In this document: positions 1 through 8,820 of the stretch, piece after piece | How positions within the stretch are numbered: the stretch's first letter is position 1 | Layout of the letters: each line of letters opens with the position of its first letter | Origin: an uncultured Porphyromonadaceae bacterium | GTDB lineage: Bacteria > Bacteroidota > Bacteroidia > Bacteroidales > Muribaculaceae | Length of the DNA: 39,198 nt | Assembly (NCBI GenBank): GCA_947176755.1 | Contig: CAMWRW010000012.1 | Coordinates: 1 to 39,198 of the forward strand | Reading direction: 5' to 3' | Notes under the pieces: model-generated | Databases searched by the model: none | What the model was told of the DNA's origin: nothing | What the model saw: the letters and a program-made list of their open reading frames with translations, nothing else | Translations under genes and position numbers: made by a program

Positions 1-60
1 GTGGCGTGCATCATCTGGGTCCACAGATTCAAAAACAAAGACCTGCAGGAAGAAAACTGA
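1..60 (+). CDS. nqrD: NqrD, C-terminal end (partial)
   Basis: The window opens inside a gene. The first 19 codons read VACIIWVHRF then KNKDLQEEN and a TGA at 58-60. NqrE begins 26 bases later and NqrF follows, so this is most likely the tail of NqrD, the membrane subunit that precedes NqrE in Nqr operons. A hydrophobic stretch running into a charged cytoplasmic tail fits the end of the last membrane helix. Identity rests mainly on gene order because so little sequence is present. Confidence 0.7.
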   Translation: MACIIWVHRFKNKDLQEEN

Positions 61-86
61 TTGCGTAACGACAAGCAACCCAAAAG

Positions 87-704
87 ATGGAAAATCTGAA
101 TCTATTCATACGGTCGATCTTTATCGACAACATGATCTTCGCCTACTTCCTGGGAATGTGTTCCTATCTGGCAGTGTCGAAGAATGTAAAGACAGCGTTC
201 GGTCTGGGAGTGGCAGTGACGTTCGTGCTGCTGATCGCTCTTCCCGTGACATGGACGATCAACGAGTATATCCTGAAGCCTGGCGCACTGAGCTGGCTTG
301 GCGAGGAGTATGCGTCGGCCGATCTCTCGTTTCTCGGATTAATTATGTTCATCTCCGTAATCGCCGCCCTTGTGCAGATCCTGGAGATGGTGATAGAGAA
401 ATATTCGCCGGGCCTCTACAACTCCCTGGGCATCTTCCTGCCGCTGATCGCCGTCAACTGTGCGATACTCGGAGCCGTGCTCTTCATGCAGCAGAGAGAA
501 TTCAGCAATGCCTGGACGGCGACAGTCTACGGCGTCGGATCGGGAATCGGCTGGCTGTTGGCCATCACCTGTCTGGCGGCCATCCGCGAGCGCCTCGCCA
601 CCTACAGTCAGGTGCCGGCCCCGCTGCGCGGCATCGGAATCACGTTCATCATCACCGGACTCATGGGCATCGCCTTCATGAGCTTCCTGGGAATCAAACT
701 CTAA
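87..704 (+). CDS. nqrE: Na+-translocating NADH:quinone reductase subunit E
   Basis: NqrE is one of the two homologous membrane subunits (with NqrD) of the sodium-pumping NADH:ubiquinone oxidoreductase. The 205-residue protein has about six hydrophobic segments and the family's start ([16 protein letters not shown]). Cys25 in FLGMC and Cys125 in AVNCAILG lie in membrane segments related by an inverted repeat. In the family such cysteines bind the iron centre between NqrD and NqrE that relays electrons from NqrF. It sits 26 bases after the nqrD remnant and 10 bases before nqrF, so the genes are clearly co-transcribed. Length is normal for the family. Confidence 0.95.
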   Translation: MENLNLFIRSIFIDNMIFAYFLGMCSYLAVSKNVKTAFGLGVAVTFVLLIALPVTWTINEYILKPGALSWLGEEYASADLSFLGLIMFISVIAALVQILEMVIEKYSPGLYNSLGIFLPLIAVNCAILGAVLFMQQREFSNAWTATVYGVGSGIGWLLAITCLAAIRERLATYSQVPAPLRGIGITFIITGLMGIAFMSFLGIKL

Positions 705-714
705 GCCAACTGCA

Positions 715-2028
715 ATGTTACTGAATACGACATATATCGGCCTCACGGCCGCGATCCAGTGGAGCAACGTGGCTGTGGCCTCGCTCATCTTCCTCGCCAT
801 CGTGCTTGCGCTGACAATCATCCTGCTGCTCGCCAAGCACTTCCTTGTCAACTCCGGAGAGGTTGCGATCAGCATCAACGACGGCCAGAAGCTCATTCAC
901 GCCCCGGCCGGCAAGACACTTCTCGCCACGCTGGGCGATAACGGAGTCCATCTCTCCTCGGCCTGTGGCGGAAAGGGAAGTTGCGGTCAGTGCAAGGTGC
1001 AGGTCGTTTCCGGCGGCGGCGACATCCTGCCGACAGAAGCTGTCCATTTCTCCCGCAAAGAAATCAAAGACCACTGGCGTCTCGGCTGTCAGGTCAAGGT
1101 CAAGAACGACCTTGAGGTGAAAGTCTCCGAATCGGCCCTCGACGTCAAGGAATGGGAATGTGAAGTAATATCCAACAAGAACGTCGCCACGTTCATCAAA
1201 GAGTTCATCGTGCAGCTCCCTGCCGGCGAACACATGAATTTCATTCCCGGCTCATACGCCCAGATCCGCATCCCCAAATACGAGATGGACTACGATAAGG
1301 ACATCGACAAAGCGCTGATCACCGACGAATACCTTCCCGCGTGGGAGAAATTCGGACTCTTCACGCTCAAAGCCAAGAACGACGAAGAGACCGTGCGCGC
1401 CTACTCGATGGCCAACTATCCCGAGGAGGGCGACCGCTTCATGCTGACCGTCCGCATCGCCACTCCCCCGTTCAAGCCGAAACCCCAGGTAGGGTTCATG
1501 GATGTTCCTCCGGGCATCGCGTCGAGCTACATCTTCTCGCTCAAGCCCGGCGACAAAGTGCTCATGTCGGGCCCCTACGGCGACTTCCATCCGATCGTCG
1601 ACTCGAAAGCGGAGATGATATGGGTAGGCGGCGGCGCCGGCATGGCCCCTCTACGCGCCCAGATAATGTGGATGACCCGCACGCGCAACTGTCGCGACCG
1701 GGAGATGCACTATTTCTACGGCGCTCGCGCCCTCAACGAAGTCTTCTATCTCGACGACTTCCTCGCCCTTGAGAAAGAATTCCCCAACTTCCACTTCCAC
1801 CTCGCCCTCGACCGACCGGATCCGGCAGCCGACGCCGCAGGAGTGAAGTATACGCCCGGCTTCGTGCATGACGTGATGTACAACACCTATCTCAAGGACC
1901 ACGACGCCCCGGAGGATGTGGAATACTACATGTGCGGCCCCGGCCCCATGTCGAACGCCGTCAACAACATGCTCTTCAACCTCGGCGTTGAGAAAGAGAG
2001 CATCCATTACGACAACTTCGGCGGATAA
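715..2028 (+). CDS. nqrF: Na+-translocating NADH:quinone reductase subunit F
   Basis: NqrF is the NADH-oxidising, electron-input subunit of the Nqr complex and passes electrons through FAD and a [2Fe-2S] cluster. One N-terminal membrane anchor spans about residues 20-42. A plant-type ferredoxin domain follows with cluster ligands Cys84, Cys90, Cys93 and Cys125 (C-x5-C-x2-C then a distant Cys). The FAD-binding motif RAYSMAN lies near residue 229, the NADH-binding GGGAGMAPLR near 305, and YYMCGPGPM near 408. The chain ends in the aromatic tail DNFGG. All cofactor motifs are intact and the length (437) is normal. It is the last nqr gene; glyA follows after 34 bases. Confidence 0.96.
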   Translation: MLLNTTYIGLTAAIQWSNVAVASLIFLAIVLALTIILLLAKHFLVNSGEVAISINDGQKLIHAPAGKTLLATLGDNGVHLSSACGGKGSCGQCKVQVVSGGGDILPTEAVHFSRKEIKDHWRLGCQVKVKNDLEVKVSESALDVKEWECEVISNKNVATFIKEFIVQLPAGEHMNFIPGSYAQIRIPKYEMDYDKDIDKALITDEYLPAWEKFGLFTLKAKNDEETVRAYSMANYPEEGDRFMLTVRIATPPFKPKPQVGFMDVPPGIASSYIFSLKPGDKVLMSGPYGDFHPIVDSKAEMIWVGGGAGMAPLRAQIMWMTRTRNCRDREMHYFYGARALNEVFYLDDFLALEKEFPNFHFHLALDRPDPAADAAGVKYTPGFVHDVMYNTYLKDHDAPEDVEYYMCGPGPMSNAVNNMLFNLGVEKESIHYDNFGG

Positions 2029-2062
2029 GTAAAAACGAAAGCAAAACCATAAATCTATTATC

Positions 2063-3343
2063 ATGAAAAGAGACAACGAAGTATTTGACATCATCGACCG
2101 GGAGCACCTCCGTCAGCGTCGTGGCATCGAGCTGATCGCCAGCGAGAATTTCGTAAGTGACGAAGTGATGCGTGCAATGGGCTCCTGCCTTACCAATAAA
2201 TATGCCGAGGGTTATCCCGCGAAGCGTTACTACGGAGGCTGTCAGGTGGTAGACGAAGCCGAGAACCTCGCCATCGAGCGTGCGAAGAAGCTATTCGGCG
2301 CCGAATGGGCCAATGTTCAGCCCCATAGCGGCGCGCAGGCAAACATGGCCGTGTTCATGGCCTGTCTGCAGCCCGGCGACAAATTCATGGGCATGGACCT
2401 CAGCCACGGCGGCCACCTCTCCCACGGCAGCCCCGTGAACTTCTCCGGCCTCATGTTCGAGCCGATCAGCTACACCGTAGATAAAGAGACCGGCCGCGTG
2501 AACTACGAGGAGATGGAAGAGAAGGCACGCGCCGAGCGTCCGAAACTCATCATAGCCGGCGCCAGCGCCTACAGCCGTGAATGGGACTATGCGCGCATCC
2601 GCAAACTCGCCGATGAAATCGGCGCCATCTTCATGGTCGACATGGCCCATCCCGCCGGACTGATCGCCGCCGGACTGCTTGATAACCCCGTCAAGCATGC
2701 CCACATCGTGACGACCACCACCCACAAGACCCTTCGCGGCCCGCGCGGCGGTCTTATCCTGATGGGAAAAGATTTCGACAACCCCTGGGGAAAGACCACT
2801 CCCAAGGGAGAAATCAAGAAAATGTCGGCGCTCCTTGACTCCGCCGTGTTCCCCGGCGTTCAGGGAGGCCCGCTTGAACATGTGATCGCGGCCAAAGCCG
2901 TGGCCTTCGGCGAAGCCCTGCAGCCCGAATGGAAAGAATATGCCGTGCAGGTTAAGAAAAATGCCGACGCCCTCGCTCAGGCACTCATCAACCGCGGCTA
3001 TAAGATTATCTCCGACGGCACAGACAACCACTGCATGCTCGTCGACCTTCGTCCGAAGTTCCCCGACATGAGCGGCAAAAAAGCAGAGCGCGTGCTCGTT
3101 GAGGCCGACATCACGGCCAACAAGAACATGGTGCCCTATGACTCTCGCAGTCCGTTCCTCACCTCCGGACTCCGCTTCGGCACGGCCGCCATCACAACCC
3201 GCGGAGCGAAAGAGGACCTCATGGAGACAATTGCAGAATATATCGACCGCGTACTCTCCAACGCTGATGATCCCCAGGTGATTGCCGACGTTCGCCGCGA
3301 GGTTAACGAGATGATGAATGAATATCCGATGTTCGCATGGTGA
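2063..3343 (+). CDS. glyA: Serine hydroxymethyltransferase
   Basis: This PLP enzyme interconverts serine and glycine and loads one-carbon units on tetrahydrofolate in the cytoplasm. The 426-residue protein has the family's hallmarks: an N-terminal [14 protein letters not shown], the tract [14 protein letters not shown], and the PLP-lysine motif [11 protein letters not shown] with the Schiff-base lysine near residue 222. All are canonical and uninterrupted. It begins 34 bases after nqrF on the same strand and may be read partly with the nqr operon; I see no terminator between them. A clear intrinsic terminator lies 32 bases after its stop. Confidence 0.97.
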   Translation: MKRDNEVFDIIDREHLRQRRGIELIASENFVSDEVMRAMGSCLTNKYAEGYPAKRYYGGCQVVDEAENLAIERAKKLFGAEWANVQPHSGAQANMAVFMACLQPGDKFMGMDLSHGGHLSHGSPVNFSGLMFEPISYTVDKETGRVNYEEMEEKARAERPKLIIAGASAYSREWDYARIRKLADEIGAIFMVDMAHPAGLIAAGLLDNPVKHAHIVTTTTHKTLRGPRGGLILMGKDFDNPWGKTTPKGEIKKMSALLDSAVFPGVQGGPLEHVIAAKAVAFGEALQPEWKEYAVQVKKNADALAQALINRGYKIISDGTDNHCMLVDLRPKFPDMSGKKAERVLVEADITANKNMVPYDSRSPFLTSGLRFGTAAITTRGAKEDLMETIAEYIDRVLSNADDPQVIADVRREVNEMMNEYPMFAW

Positions 3344-3374
3344 TTCGCCTGCGGATAACGACCCCAACAGAAGG

Positions 3375-3404
3375 AAGAGCTGCGAAATTCGCAGCTCTTT
3401 TTTT
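3375..3404 (+). terminator. Intrinsic terminator after glyA
   Basis: A perfect 12-bp inverted repeat (3375-3386 with 3388-3399; in practice a 10-bp stem with a five-base loop) runs directly into a run of seven to eight T. This is a textbook rho-independent terminator for transcripts leaving glyA and separates the nqr/glyA unit from bioD. Confidence 0.9.
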
Positions 3405-3405
3405 A

Positions 3406-3494
3406 GGCTACATCCACTAAGACTCCATCCACTAAAACTTCTTAATGTAAGGCGGTGGATATTTCGGGTATTAAAAATTTTAGTGGATGGAGCC
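3406..3494. repeat. Three copies of a 15-bp element upstream of bioD
   Basis: The element reads GGCTCCATCCACTAA in consensus. Copy 1 (3406-3420) has one mismatch. Copy 2 (3421-3437) is immediately adjacent in direct orientation and extends by AA. Copy 3 (3478-3494) is inverted. Copies 2 and 3 make a perfect 15-bp inverted repeat (3423-3437 with 3478-3492) separated by 40 bases. The block ends about 20 bases before the bioD -7 box. It could be a set of operator sites for a regulator of bioD or a remnant of a small palindromic repeat element. I did not see the element before the bioA operon. Confidence 0.75.
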
Positions 3495-3513
3495 TTATAT
3501 CACGCGGATTTTG

Positions 3514-3521
3514 TAACTTTG
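3514..3521 (+). promoter_or_regulatory. Bacteroidota -7 promoter box for bioD
   Basis: TAACTTTG fits the Bacteroidota sigma-70 -7 consensus TAnnTTTG. Only four bases separate it from the GTG start of bioD at 3526, so transcription should begin at or next to the start codon and the mRNA is probably leaderless. No clear -33 TTTG box is seen at the usual 19-21 base spacing; the inverted repeat arm lies close to that position. Confidence 0.7.
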
Positions 3522-3525
3522 CAGC

Positions 3526-4173
3526 GTGGAACAAAAGATAAATTGGCCGGAGACACTGTTTGTGACCGGCATCGACACCGACGCCGGGAAAAGCTATGCC
3601 ACCGGCTGGCTCGCACGGCAGATGGCTGCCGACGGCCATAACGTCATTACCCAGAAATTCATCCAGACCGGCAACACCGACTTCAGCGAAGATATCGCCG
3701 TCCATCGTCGTCTGATGGAGATAGAGCCCGTGGCCGCCGACCGACTCGGCATCACGGCCCCCGTAATTTTCACCTATCCGGCCTCGCCGTTGCTCGCCTC
3801 CCGAATCGACGACAAACCTCTGCGGCTTGAAATCATCGACGAAGCCACACGCGTTCTGCTCTCCTCCTACGACAATGTCATAGTGGAAGGGGCCGGAGGT
3901 CTGATGGTGCCCCTATTTGAAGAATATTTCACACTCGACTACATACGCGACCGCGAGCTCCCCGCCGTGCTCGTCACAAACGGGCGTCTCGGCTCCGTCA
4001 GCCACACGCTGCTCTCGCTAGAAGCAATGCGCTCCGCCGGAATAAAACTTTTCGCCGTGGTCTACAACCCCTACTACGACAGTGACACCGTGATCAGCAA
4101 GGATACGCGCGAATATCTCCGCCGACAGACCGCCCGACTTTTCCCGAACGCACTTTACCTTGAAATGGACTGA
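3526..4173 (+). CDS. bioD: Dethiobiotin synthetase
   Basis: BioD closes the ureido ring of biotin: it carboxylates 7,8-diaminopelargonate with CO2 and ATP to give dethiobiotin, the penultimate step of biotin synthesis. The 215-residue protein starts with GTG and has the P-loop GIDTDAGKS near residues 16-24 (GTDTxxGKT in the family), then KFIQTG, and later the conserved VEGAGGLMVPL. The fold is that of a P-loop amidoligase and the length is normal. No shorter start is likely because the P-loop begins so early. It is monocistronic or paired with the exonuclease that starts 1 base after its stop. The other biotin genes lie about 20 kb downstream. Confidence 0.93.
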   Translation: MEQKINWPETLFVTGIDTDAGKSYATGWLARQMAADGHNVITQKFIQTGNTDFSEDIAVHRRLMEIEPVAADRLGITAPVIFTYPASPLLASRIDDKPLRLEIIDEATRVLLSSYDNVIVEGAGGLMVPLFEEYFTLDYIRDRELPAVLVTNGRLGSVSHTLLSLEAMRSAGIKLFAVVYNPYYDSDTVISKDTREYLRRQTARLFPNALYLEMD

Positions 4174-4174
4174 C

Positions 4175-4897
4175 ATGGCAAGGACAAGAAAGAAAAACGT
4201 AAAGCAGAAAGCGGAGAGTCCGGAGGCGCCGGCAGTTACCGAAGAACAAATAAAAGAACAGGAGACAATTCCTGTTGAACCCATCTTCGGAGTTTCCATC
4301 CCCAAAGAGGATATGGCCGCACTTCCGGCCGCCCCCTTCCGGGGAGAAATCACGCTCGTAGACCATCCCGAGCAAGTCGCCGAGGCCGTCACAGTGCTCC
4401 GCAGAGCCGAGATGATAGGATTCGACACAGAGACGCGCCCGAGTTTCAAGCGCGGACAGCTGTTCAATGTCGCATTGCTTCAGCTATCCGCCGGCAACAG
4501 ATGCTTCCTCATCCGCCTCAACAAGATAGGGATGCCCGACCCGATCCGGGAGATACTTGAAGACCCCTCCATAATCAAGATAGGACTGTCGACCCACGAT
4601 GATTTCCGCAACCTACACAAGCTCTATCAATTAGAGCCGGCCGGATTCATCGAGCTCCAGGACTATGTCAAACAATTCAAGATAGCCGACAACAGCCTGA
4701 CGCGCATTCATTCCATACTCTTCGGCCAGAGAATATCAAAAGGACAACGACTCACAAACTGGGAAGCCGACACGCTCACCATCCATCAGCAGGAATATGC
4801 AGCGCTCGACGCCACGGCATGCGTGGAAATCTACCGCCGACTGCAGTCAGGAGTTTTTGAGCCGGAAAGCTCCCCCTATTGGCGACAAATCAACTGA
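4175..4897 (+). CDS. 3'-5' exonuclease, RNase D-like (DEDDy)
   Basis: A DEDD-superfamily 3'-5' exonuclease domain fills residues about 45-240. Exo I is seen as GFDTETRP (Asp and Glu metal ligands), Exo II as STHDDFRNL, and Exo III as EYAALDATAC with the Tyr-x3-Asp of the DEDDy subgroup. All four acidic residues and the tyrosine are present. The first 40 residues are basic then acidic and look disordered. There is no HRDC domain, so it is shorter than RNase D and resembles the stand-alone Bacteroidota proteins. I chose ATG 4175 (MARTRKK); a start at 4160 would overlap bioD by 14 bases. Substrate (RNA or DNA) cannot be told. Confidence 0.88.
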   Translation: MARTRKKNVKQKAESPEAPAVTEEQIKEQETIPVEPIFGVSIPKEDMAALPAAPFRGEITLVDHPEQVAEAVTVLRRAEMIGFDTETRPSFKRGQLFNVALLQLSAGNRCFLIRLNKIGMPDPIREILEDPSIIKIGLSTHDDFRNLHKLYQLEPAGFIELQDYVKQFKIADNSLTRIHSILFGQRISKGQRLTNWEADTLTIHQQEYAALDATACVEIYRRLQSGVFEPESSPYWRQIN

Positions 4898-4997
4898 ACC
4901 AAACGCAAACTGGTGCAATAATGTGCATTTCTTTGAGAATAAGCTACAAATAATATAATTTAACTTTTTTTAACAGACGAATAGCGGGAATTTGCTC

Positions 4998-5005
4998 TAT
5001 CTTTG
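4998..5005 (+). promoter_or_regulatory. Probable promoter and leader of the fimbrial operon
   Basis: TATCTTTG matches TAnnTTTG. Transcription would start near 5010, leaving a leader of about 145 bases before the DUF3575 start at 5154. The leader holds one small hairpin (5108-5113 with 5119-5124, loop GAGCA). The region 4898-5153 otherwise contains an AT-rich tract (4950-4975) upstream of the box and no gene. I see no flanking inverted repeats of the kind used for invertible promoters. Confidence 0.6.
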
Positions 5006-5153
5006 CAAAACGTTTAGGCCCTACCAATTACCCTGAACGAACTAACTTGACCTGAAAAGTAAGCCTTAAATTCAACGCAGACTTACCGAAAGAGCAACAC
5101 CAAGGAAGCGGCTGAGCAAGCCGCGGAAAACCTTACAAATCATACCTGAGAGA

Positions 5154-5747
5154 ATGAAACTCTACAAGAAGGCAATAACGGGGCTGGCCCTTGCAGCCGC
5201 GTCATGGAGCGCCGACGCAACGGCGGCCGACATCGCGGTAAAGACCAACCTGCTCTACGATGCGACAGCATCCGTCAACCTCGGATTCGAGTTTGGTGTA
5301 GGACAACAGTGGAGCATCGACATCAACGGCGACGTTAATTTCTGGAATATCGACGACAAGCGCTGGCGCCACTGGTTTGCCCAGCCGGAGCTCCGTTACT
5401 GGTTTTGCCATCGTTCAATCGGCCATTTCATGGCTCTTCAGCTACACGGCGGACAGTACAACATCGGCAACCTCGGTTGCGACGGCTTCAAATTTTTAGG
5501 GACAGATTTCCGCACGCTCAAAGACCAGCGTTGTCAAGGCTGGTTTGCCGGAGCCGGCATCGCCTACGGATATTCCGTGGCCTTCTCGGCGCACTGGGGC
5601 ATGGAGTTCGAGGTCGGTCTCGGATGGGCCTATTCGCGTTACGACAGTTATCCCTGTGCCGAATGCGGCAAGAAGCAAAAGAGCAACGCCGTCCACAATT
5701 ATGTCGGGCCGACGAAACTCGCCGTAAACCTCGTCTATAACTTCTAA
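5154..5747 (+). CDS. DUF3575 family protein, fimbrial operon
   Basis: A 197-residue exported protein with a signal peptide (about residues 1-24, cut near ADATA-AD). It has the DUF3575 look: an early IAVKTNLLYDATAS, then NLGFEFG, WSIDINGDVNFW, and alternating aromatic strands ending in VNLVYNF, as in small outer-membrane beta barrels. DUF3575 proteins commonly head type V fimbrial operons of Bacteroidales, but their exact job is unknown. It is the first gene of the operon and lies 15 bases before the DUF3868 gene. Four cysteines (CDG, RCQ, PCAEC) are in loop-like positions. Confidence 0.82.
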   Translation: MKLYKKAITGLALAAASWSADATAADIAVKTNLLYDATASVNLGFEFGVGQQWSIDINGDVNFWNIDDKRWRHWFAQPELRYWFCHRSIGHFMALQLHGGQYNIGNLGCDGFKFLGTDFRTLKDQRCQGWFAGAGIAYGYSVAFSAHWGMEFEVGLGWAYSRYDSYPCAECGKKQKSNAVHNYVGPTKLAVNLVYNF

Positions 5748-5762
5748 ACAGGGCCACACGAC

Positions 5763-7193
5763 ATGAAAAAGCAAGCAATCAAAGCAACCGCATTTCTTCT
5801 CCTCCTGTCGGCGACGGCCACTGCAGCCGACATCCGTCCTGTGATTTCCGCCATGGACATGGCCCGCAGCGACAACGAGGAACAAGCGCTATACGTCAGC
5901 TATACTGTTGACCTCCCCGCGATGAGCGTGCCGACCAACACGGAAGTGATACTGACTCCGGTGGTCAGGTTTGGCGGCGACTCCATCGAGCTGCAGCCGG
6001 TGATCCTTGCCGGACGCTCGGCCTATCTCGCCCATCAGCGCAACCATAATCTCCCCGTCGGAACGGACATCGTCAGGGCAAAAGGAGAAGCCCTGACGCG
6101 CACGGCCAAACTCGCGTGGCGTCCCGAAATGAAACAGTCGGTGCTGACCTTCCGCGCCGAAACAATCGGCTGCCGATGCAAAGAGGAGGGAGCCGGTTCA
6201 CTGCCCGATATGCTGGCAATGGACTTCACGCCCAAGATGTTCGACCTCATCATACCGTCGGCACAGTTGACGGCCATGGAACAAAAAGTCGACGAGATCG
6301 TAAAGACCCGGTCGCTCTCCAAGAAGGCCTACGTCAACTTCAAGGTTAACTCCACGACACTTCTCCCCGATTACAAGACGAACCCTCGCGAGCTAAAAGC
6401 CATCATGGCCACGATCGACTCCGTTCGTTCAGACAAGGATCTGTCAGTGGAGACCGTGCTCATCCACGGTTATGCATCTCCCGAAGGCAGCTACGAGAAC
6501 AACCGCCGGCTGGCAGAGGGACGTACGAATTCACTCAAGAATTACGTTGATAAGAACTACGGATTCGGAACGAAGCTCCATACAGCCTCCACAGCCGAAG
6601 ACTGGACAGGGCTCAAGGAATGGGTGACAGCATCGAATCTACCCAACCGTCAGGGCCTGCTGGAGATAATCGACTCCAACCTGCAGCCCGATGCCAAGGA
6701 TGCACAGATGAAAGCGAAATATCCCACGGAATACGCGACATTGCTTGCACAGGCATATCCGACACTGCGACGCACCGACTATCGGATCGACTATGTGGTA
6801 AAAACCTTTACCGATCCGAAGACCATAGCGGTTTTGATCGAGACAGCTCCCGACAAGCTCTCGGCAGAGGAGGTGATTCTTCTGGCACGCAGCTACGACG
6901 AAGGGTCGACGGAAAGGATTTCCACGATGGACAAGGCGGCCGACCTCTTCCCTGACAATCAAGTGGCTCAGCTTTACGGAGCGTTCCTCGCCCTTGAGAA
7001 TAAAGACCTCGCCCGGGCAGAGAAACTGCTGAACCGCGGCGGCACATCACCCGTGGCAGACTATGCACGAGGCGTTCTTCTCCACTACAAAGGAGAGAAT
7101 GCCGAAGCCCTCCCCTATCTGAAGAAGGCATCAGCAGCCGGAATCGAGGGAGCGAAAGAGGCTCAGGACGTAGTAGAAAGTCATCTGCGATAA
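5763..7193 (+). CDS. DUF3868 and OmpA-like domain protein, fimbrial operon
   Basis: A 476-residue exported protein. After a signal peptide (about 1-22) comes a DUF3868 beta-rich domain (about 25-150). An OmpA-like region follows (about 185-270) with VNFKVNSTTLLPDY and HGYASPEGSYENNRRLAEGR, which matches the peptidoglycan-binding OmpA motif (usually GHTD, here GYASPEG). The C-terminal third is helical and repetitive and may be TPR-like. DUF3868-OmpA proteins occur beside DUF3575 in Bacteroidales fimbrial loci and may tie the fimbrial base to the cell wall; this is inferred. There is a 15-base gap from the DUF3575 gene, and the major fimbrillin starts 114 bases later. Confidence 0.82.
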   Translation: MKKQAIKATAFLLLLSATATAADIRPVISAMDMARSDNEEQALYVSYTVDLPAMSVPTNTEVILTPVVRFGGDSIELQPVILAGRSAYLAHQRNHNLPVGTDIVRAKGEALTRTAKLAWRPEMKQSVLTFRAETIGCRCKEEGAGSLPDMLAMDFTPKMFDLIIPSAQLTAMEQKVDEIVKTRSLSKKAYVNFKVNSTTLLPDYKTNPRELKAIMATIDSVRSDKDLSVETVLIHGYASPEGSYENNRRLAEGRTNSLKNYVDKNYGFGTKLHTASTAEDWTGLKEWVTASNLPNRQGLLEIIDSNLQPDAKDAQMKAKYPTEYATLLAQAYPTLRRTDYRIDYVVKTFTDPKTIAVLIETAPDKLSAEEVILLARSYDEGSTERISTMDKAADLFPDNQVAQLYGAFLALENKDLARAEKLLNRGGTSPVADYARGVLLHYKGENAEALPYLKKASAAGIEGAKEAQDVVESHLR

Positions 7194-7263
7194 CGACTTA
7201 CCAAAAAGAAAAATAACAAAATTTTTAACAAAACAAAAACCATAATTATTAACAGGGATGAAG

Positions 7264-7277
7264 CCCTCGCAAGAGGG
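7264..7277 (+). promoter_or_regulatory. Short hairpin before the major fimbrillin
   Basis: CCCTC-GCAA-GAGGG is a 5-bp stem capped by a GNRA tetraloop, 30 bases before the fimbrillin start. It lies in an AT-rich 114-base gap (7194-7307) without a good TAnnTTTG box. It may stabilise a processed fimbrillin mRNA or set translation; the stem is short, so this is tentative. Confidence 0.35.
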
Positions 7278-7307
7278 TGGAGTTCCACTAACCACTCAAA
7301 ATCAAAC

Positions 7308-8783
7308 ATGAAAAAATTTCAGTTTGCAGCGGGCTTCGCAGCCCTCGCGATGCTGGCATCATGTTCCAGCGACGCACCTGATTTCAATGGCAGCACCGAA
7401 GAAGGGGATGGACATTCCTTCATCGCAATGCGAATCACCACTCCCGCAACTCGTGCCGATGAGGCGGTAGCATCCAAAGATGACGACTCCGAGATCAACG
7501 ACATCACGCTCTACATCGTTGACAAACAGGGTAACAACTACACGACCCTCCGTCGTCTCTACACCGAGAACATTGAAAACGGCTACGCTTACTTCAATGT
7601 AACCTCTTACGTGTTCGATGACCTCGCAAAATTCGTTTCCCATCAGGATGAAGGCAACACAGAGCTCGGCAAAAAAGTGATGCTTAAGGTTTATGCCAAT
7701 ACTTCCCGCATGAGCGCATTCGCTAATGAAGGAATGTATGTAACCGGCCGTACGACAGATGATGGTGAGGACACTTGGAAAGCAGGCGACTTCTGTATGT
7801 CGAACAACACTGAGACCACAGCATTCCTCTCCCCCGCAGGTGTCGGCAAGGATGGTACGACAAAACAGAATGCATGGGTGATCAACGGCGGCGGCGCCAA
7901 CAACCAGGCTGTTGTGACTCTCGACCGTCTTGCAACCCGTTTCGACCTCAAGTTCGGCGACGGCAAGACTGACGGTGTTTACACTGCAGAAGATATCGAC
8001 AACATGACTATCACGATGCAGGGTGTAGCCATCAACACGCATGAGACCAATGCTTACTGGTTCCTCCAGAATGGTGATGCAACTCCCAATCGTGCTCATA
8101 CATGTTCTCCCAAGCTTCAGTTCAACAACGGCAACTCAGAGCTGACGCCTTCGGACTACACTCATGTATATGACCTCGTGCTTCCGACATCTTCCACTGC
8201 AAAGAGCACCACATACGCACACCCTCATACTCTTGCATCCAGCTTCTACGCAGACGGTAAGTATGACATCGGCTTCAAGAATGCCTCTTACGCAGCAATC
8301 CGTTGCACGTTCTCTCACCCCACTATGGGCAACGCCACTGAAGTATTTACGCACAATGGCTACTACCTCGGAACCTTCGATCAGTTCAAAGCGGGCACTC
8401 TGCAGGACCTCTATGATAACTATCCCGAGACTGAACAGGCTTGGATTGCTGAGACTCAGGCTTCCACAACTCTGACTGCACAAACTCTTGCCCAGGCAGC
8501 CACGAGATTCACAAGAAGCAGTGGCACTGCCCCCTTCTATTGCTACTACTCGGTTGTTCTCCGTAACGATGGAAATGACAGCAAAGACACCCGTACGCTT
8601 GAGAACGTGAAGATGATGCGCAACACTTGCTACAGCATCTCTGTAGACAAGATCAAAAAGATCGGCTTCACCGGCACTGACGTTCCTCATGACGAAGTTG
8701 AGGACTCCATGCTCTGGATCGACCTCAACATTCAGGTTGCTCCCTGGATCAGCAACACCGCCAACGAAGACATTGTCCTCTAA
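7308..8783 (+). CDS. Major fimbrillin, Mfa1/FimA-like lipoprotein
   Basis: Structural subunit of a type V pilus. The 491-residue precursor has a lipoprotein signal with LASC (Cys19). Residues 48-50 read TRA, and Arg49-Ala50 is the same kind of site at which Mfa1 and FimA of Porphyromonas gingivalis are cut by Arg-specific protease before donor-strand polymerisation. The mature part is beta-rich, with the fimbrillin-like strand DEINDITLYIVDKQGN-type segment near residue 62 and a C-terminal LNIQVAPWISN, the usual end of Mfa1-like subunits. It is third in the operon; a hairpin follows. Position, size and the anchor gene directly downstream support the role of main shaft subunit. Confidence 0.85.
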   Translation: MKKFQFAAGFAALAMLASCSSDAPDFNGSTEEGDGHSFIAMRITTPATRADEAVASKDDDSEINDITLYIVDKQGNNYTTLRRLYTENIENGYAYFNVTSYVFDDLAKFVSHQDEGNTELGKKVMLKVYANTSRMSAFANEGMYVTGRTTDDGEDTWKAGDFCMSNNTETTAFLSPAGVGKDGTTKQNAWVINGGGANNQAVVTLDRLATRFDLKFGDGKTDGVYTAEDIDNMTITMQGVAINTHETNAYWFLQNGDATPNRAHTCSPKLQFNNGNSELTPSDYTHVYDLVLPTSSTAKSTTYAHPHTLASSFYADGKYDIGFKNASYAAIRCTFSHPTMGNATEVFTHNGYYLGTFDQFKAGTLQDLYDNYPETEQAWIAETQASTTLTAQTLAQAATRFTRSSGTAPFYCYYSVVLRNDGNDSKDTRTLENVKMMRNTCYSISVDKIKKIGFTGTDVPHDEVEDSMLWIDLNIQVAPWISNTANEDIVL

Positions 8784-8820
8784 AATGAGAAATGCGGCCT
8801 GAGGGCCGACAGAAACCTCT

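Noticed and set aside
339-896. 185-residue minus-strand frame over nqrE/nqrF
   Set aside because: Shadow of two clearly conserved genes in GC-rich codons, with no protein features of its own.
2291-3367. 358-residue minus-strand frame over glyA
   Set aside because: Antisense shadow of the highly conserved SHMT frame, His/Gly-rich composition as expected for such shadows.
4898-5153. Possible invertible promoter for phase variation of the fimbriae
   Set aside because: I looked for inverted repeats flanking the -7 box and for a nearby recombinase gene and saw neither.
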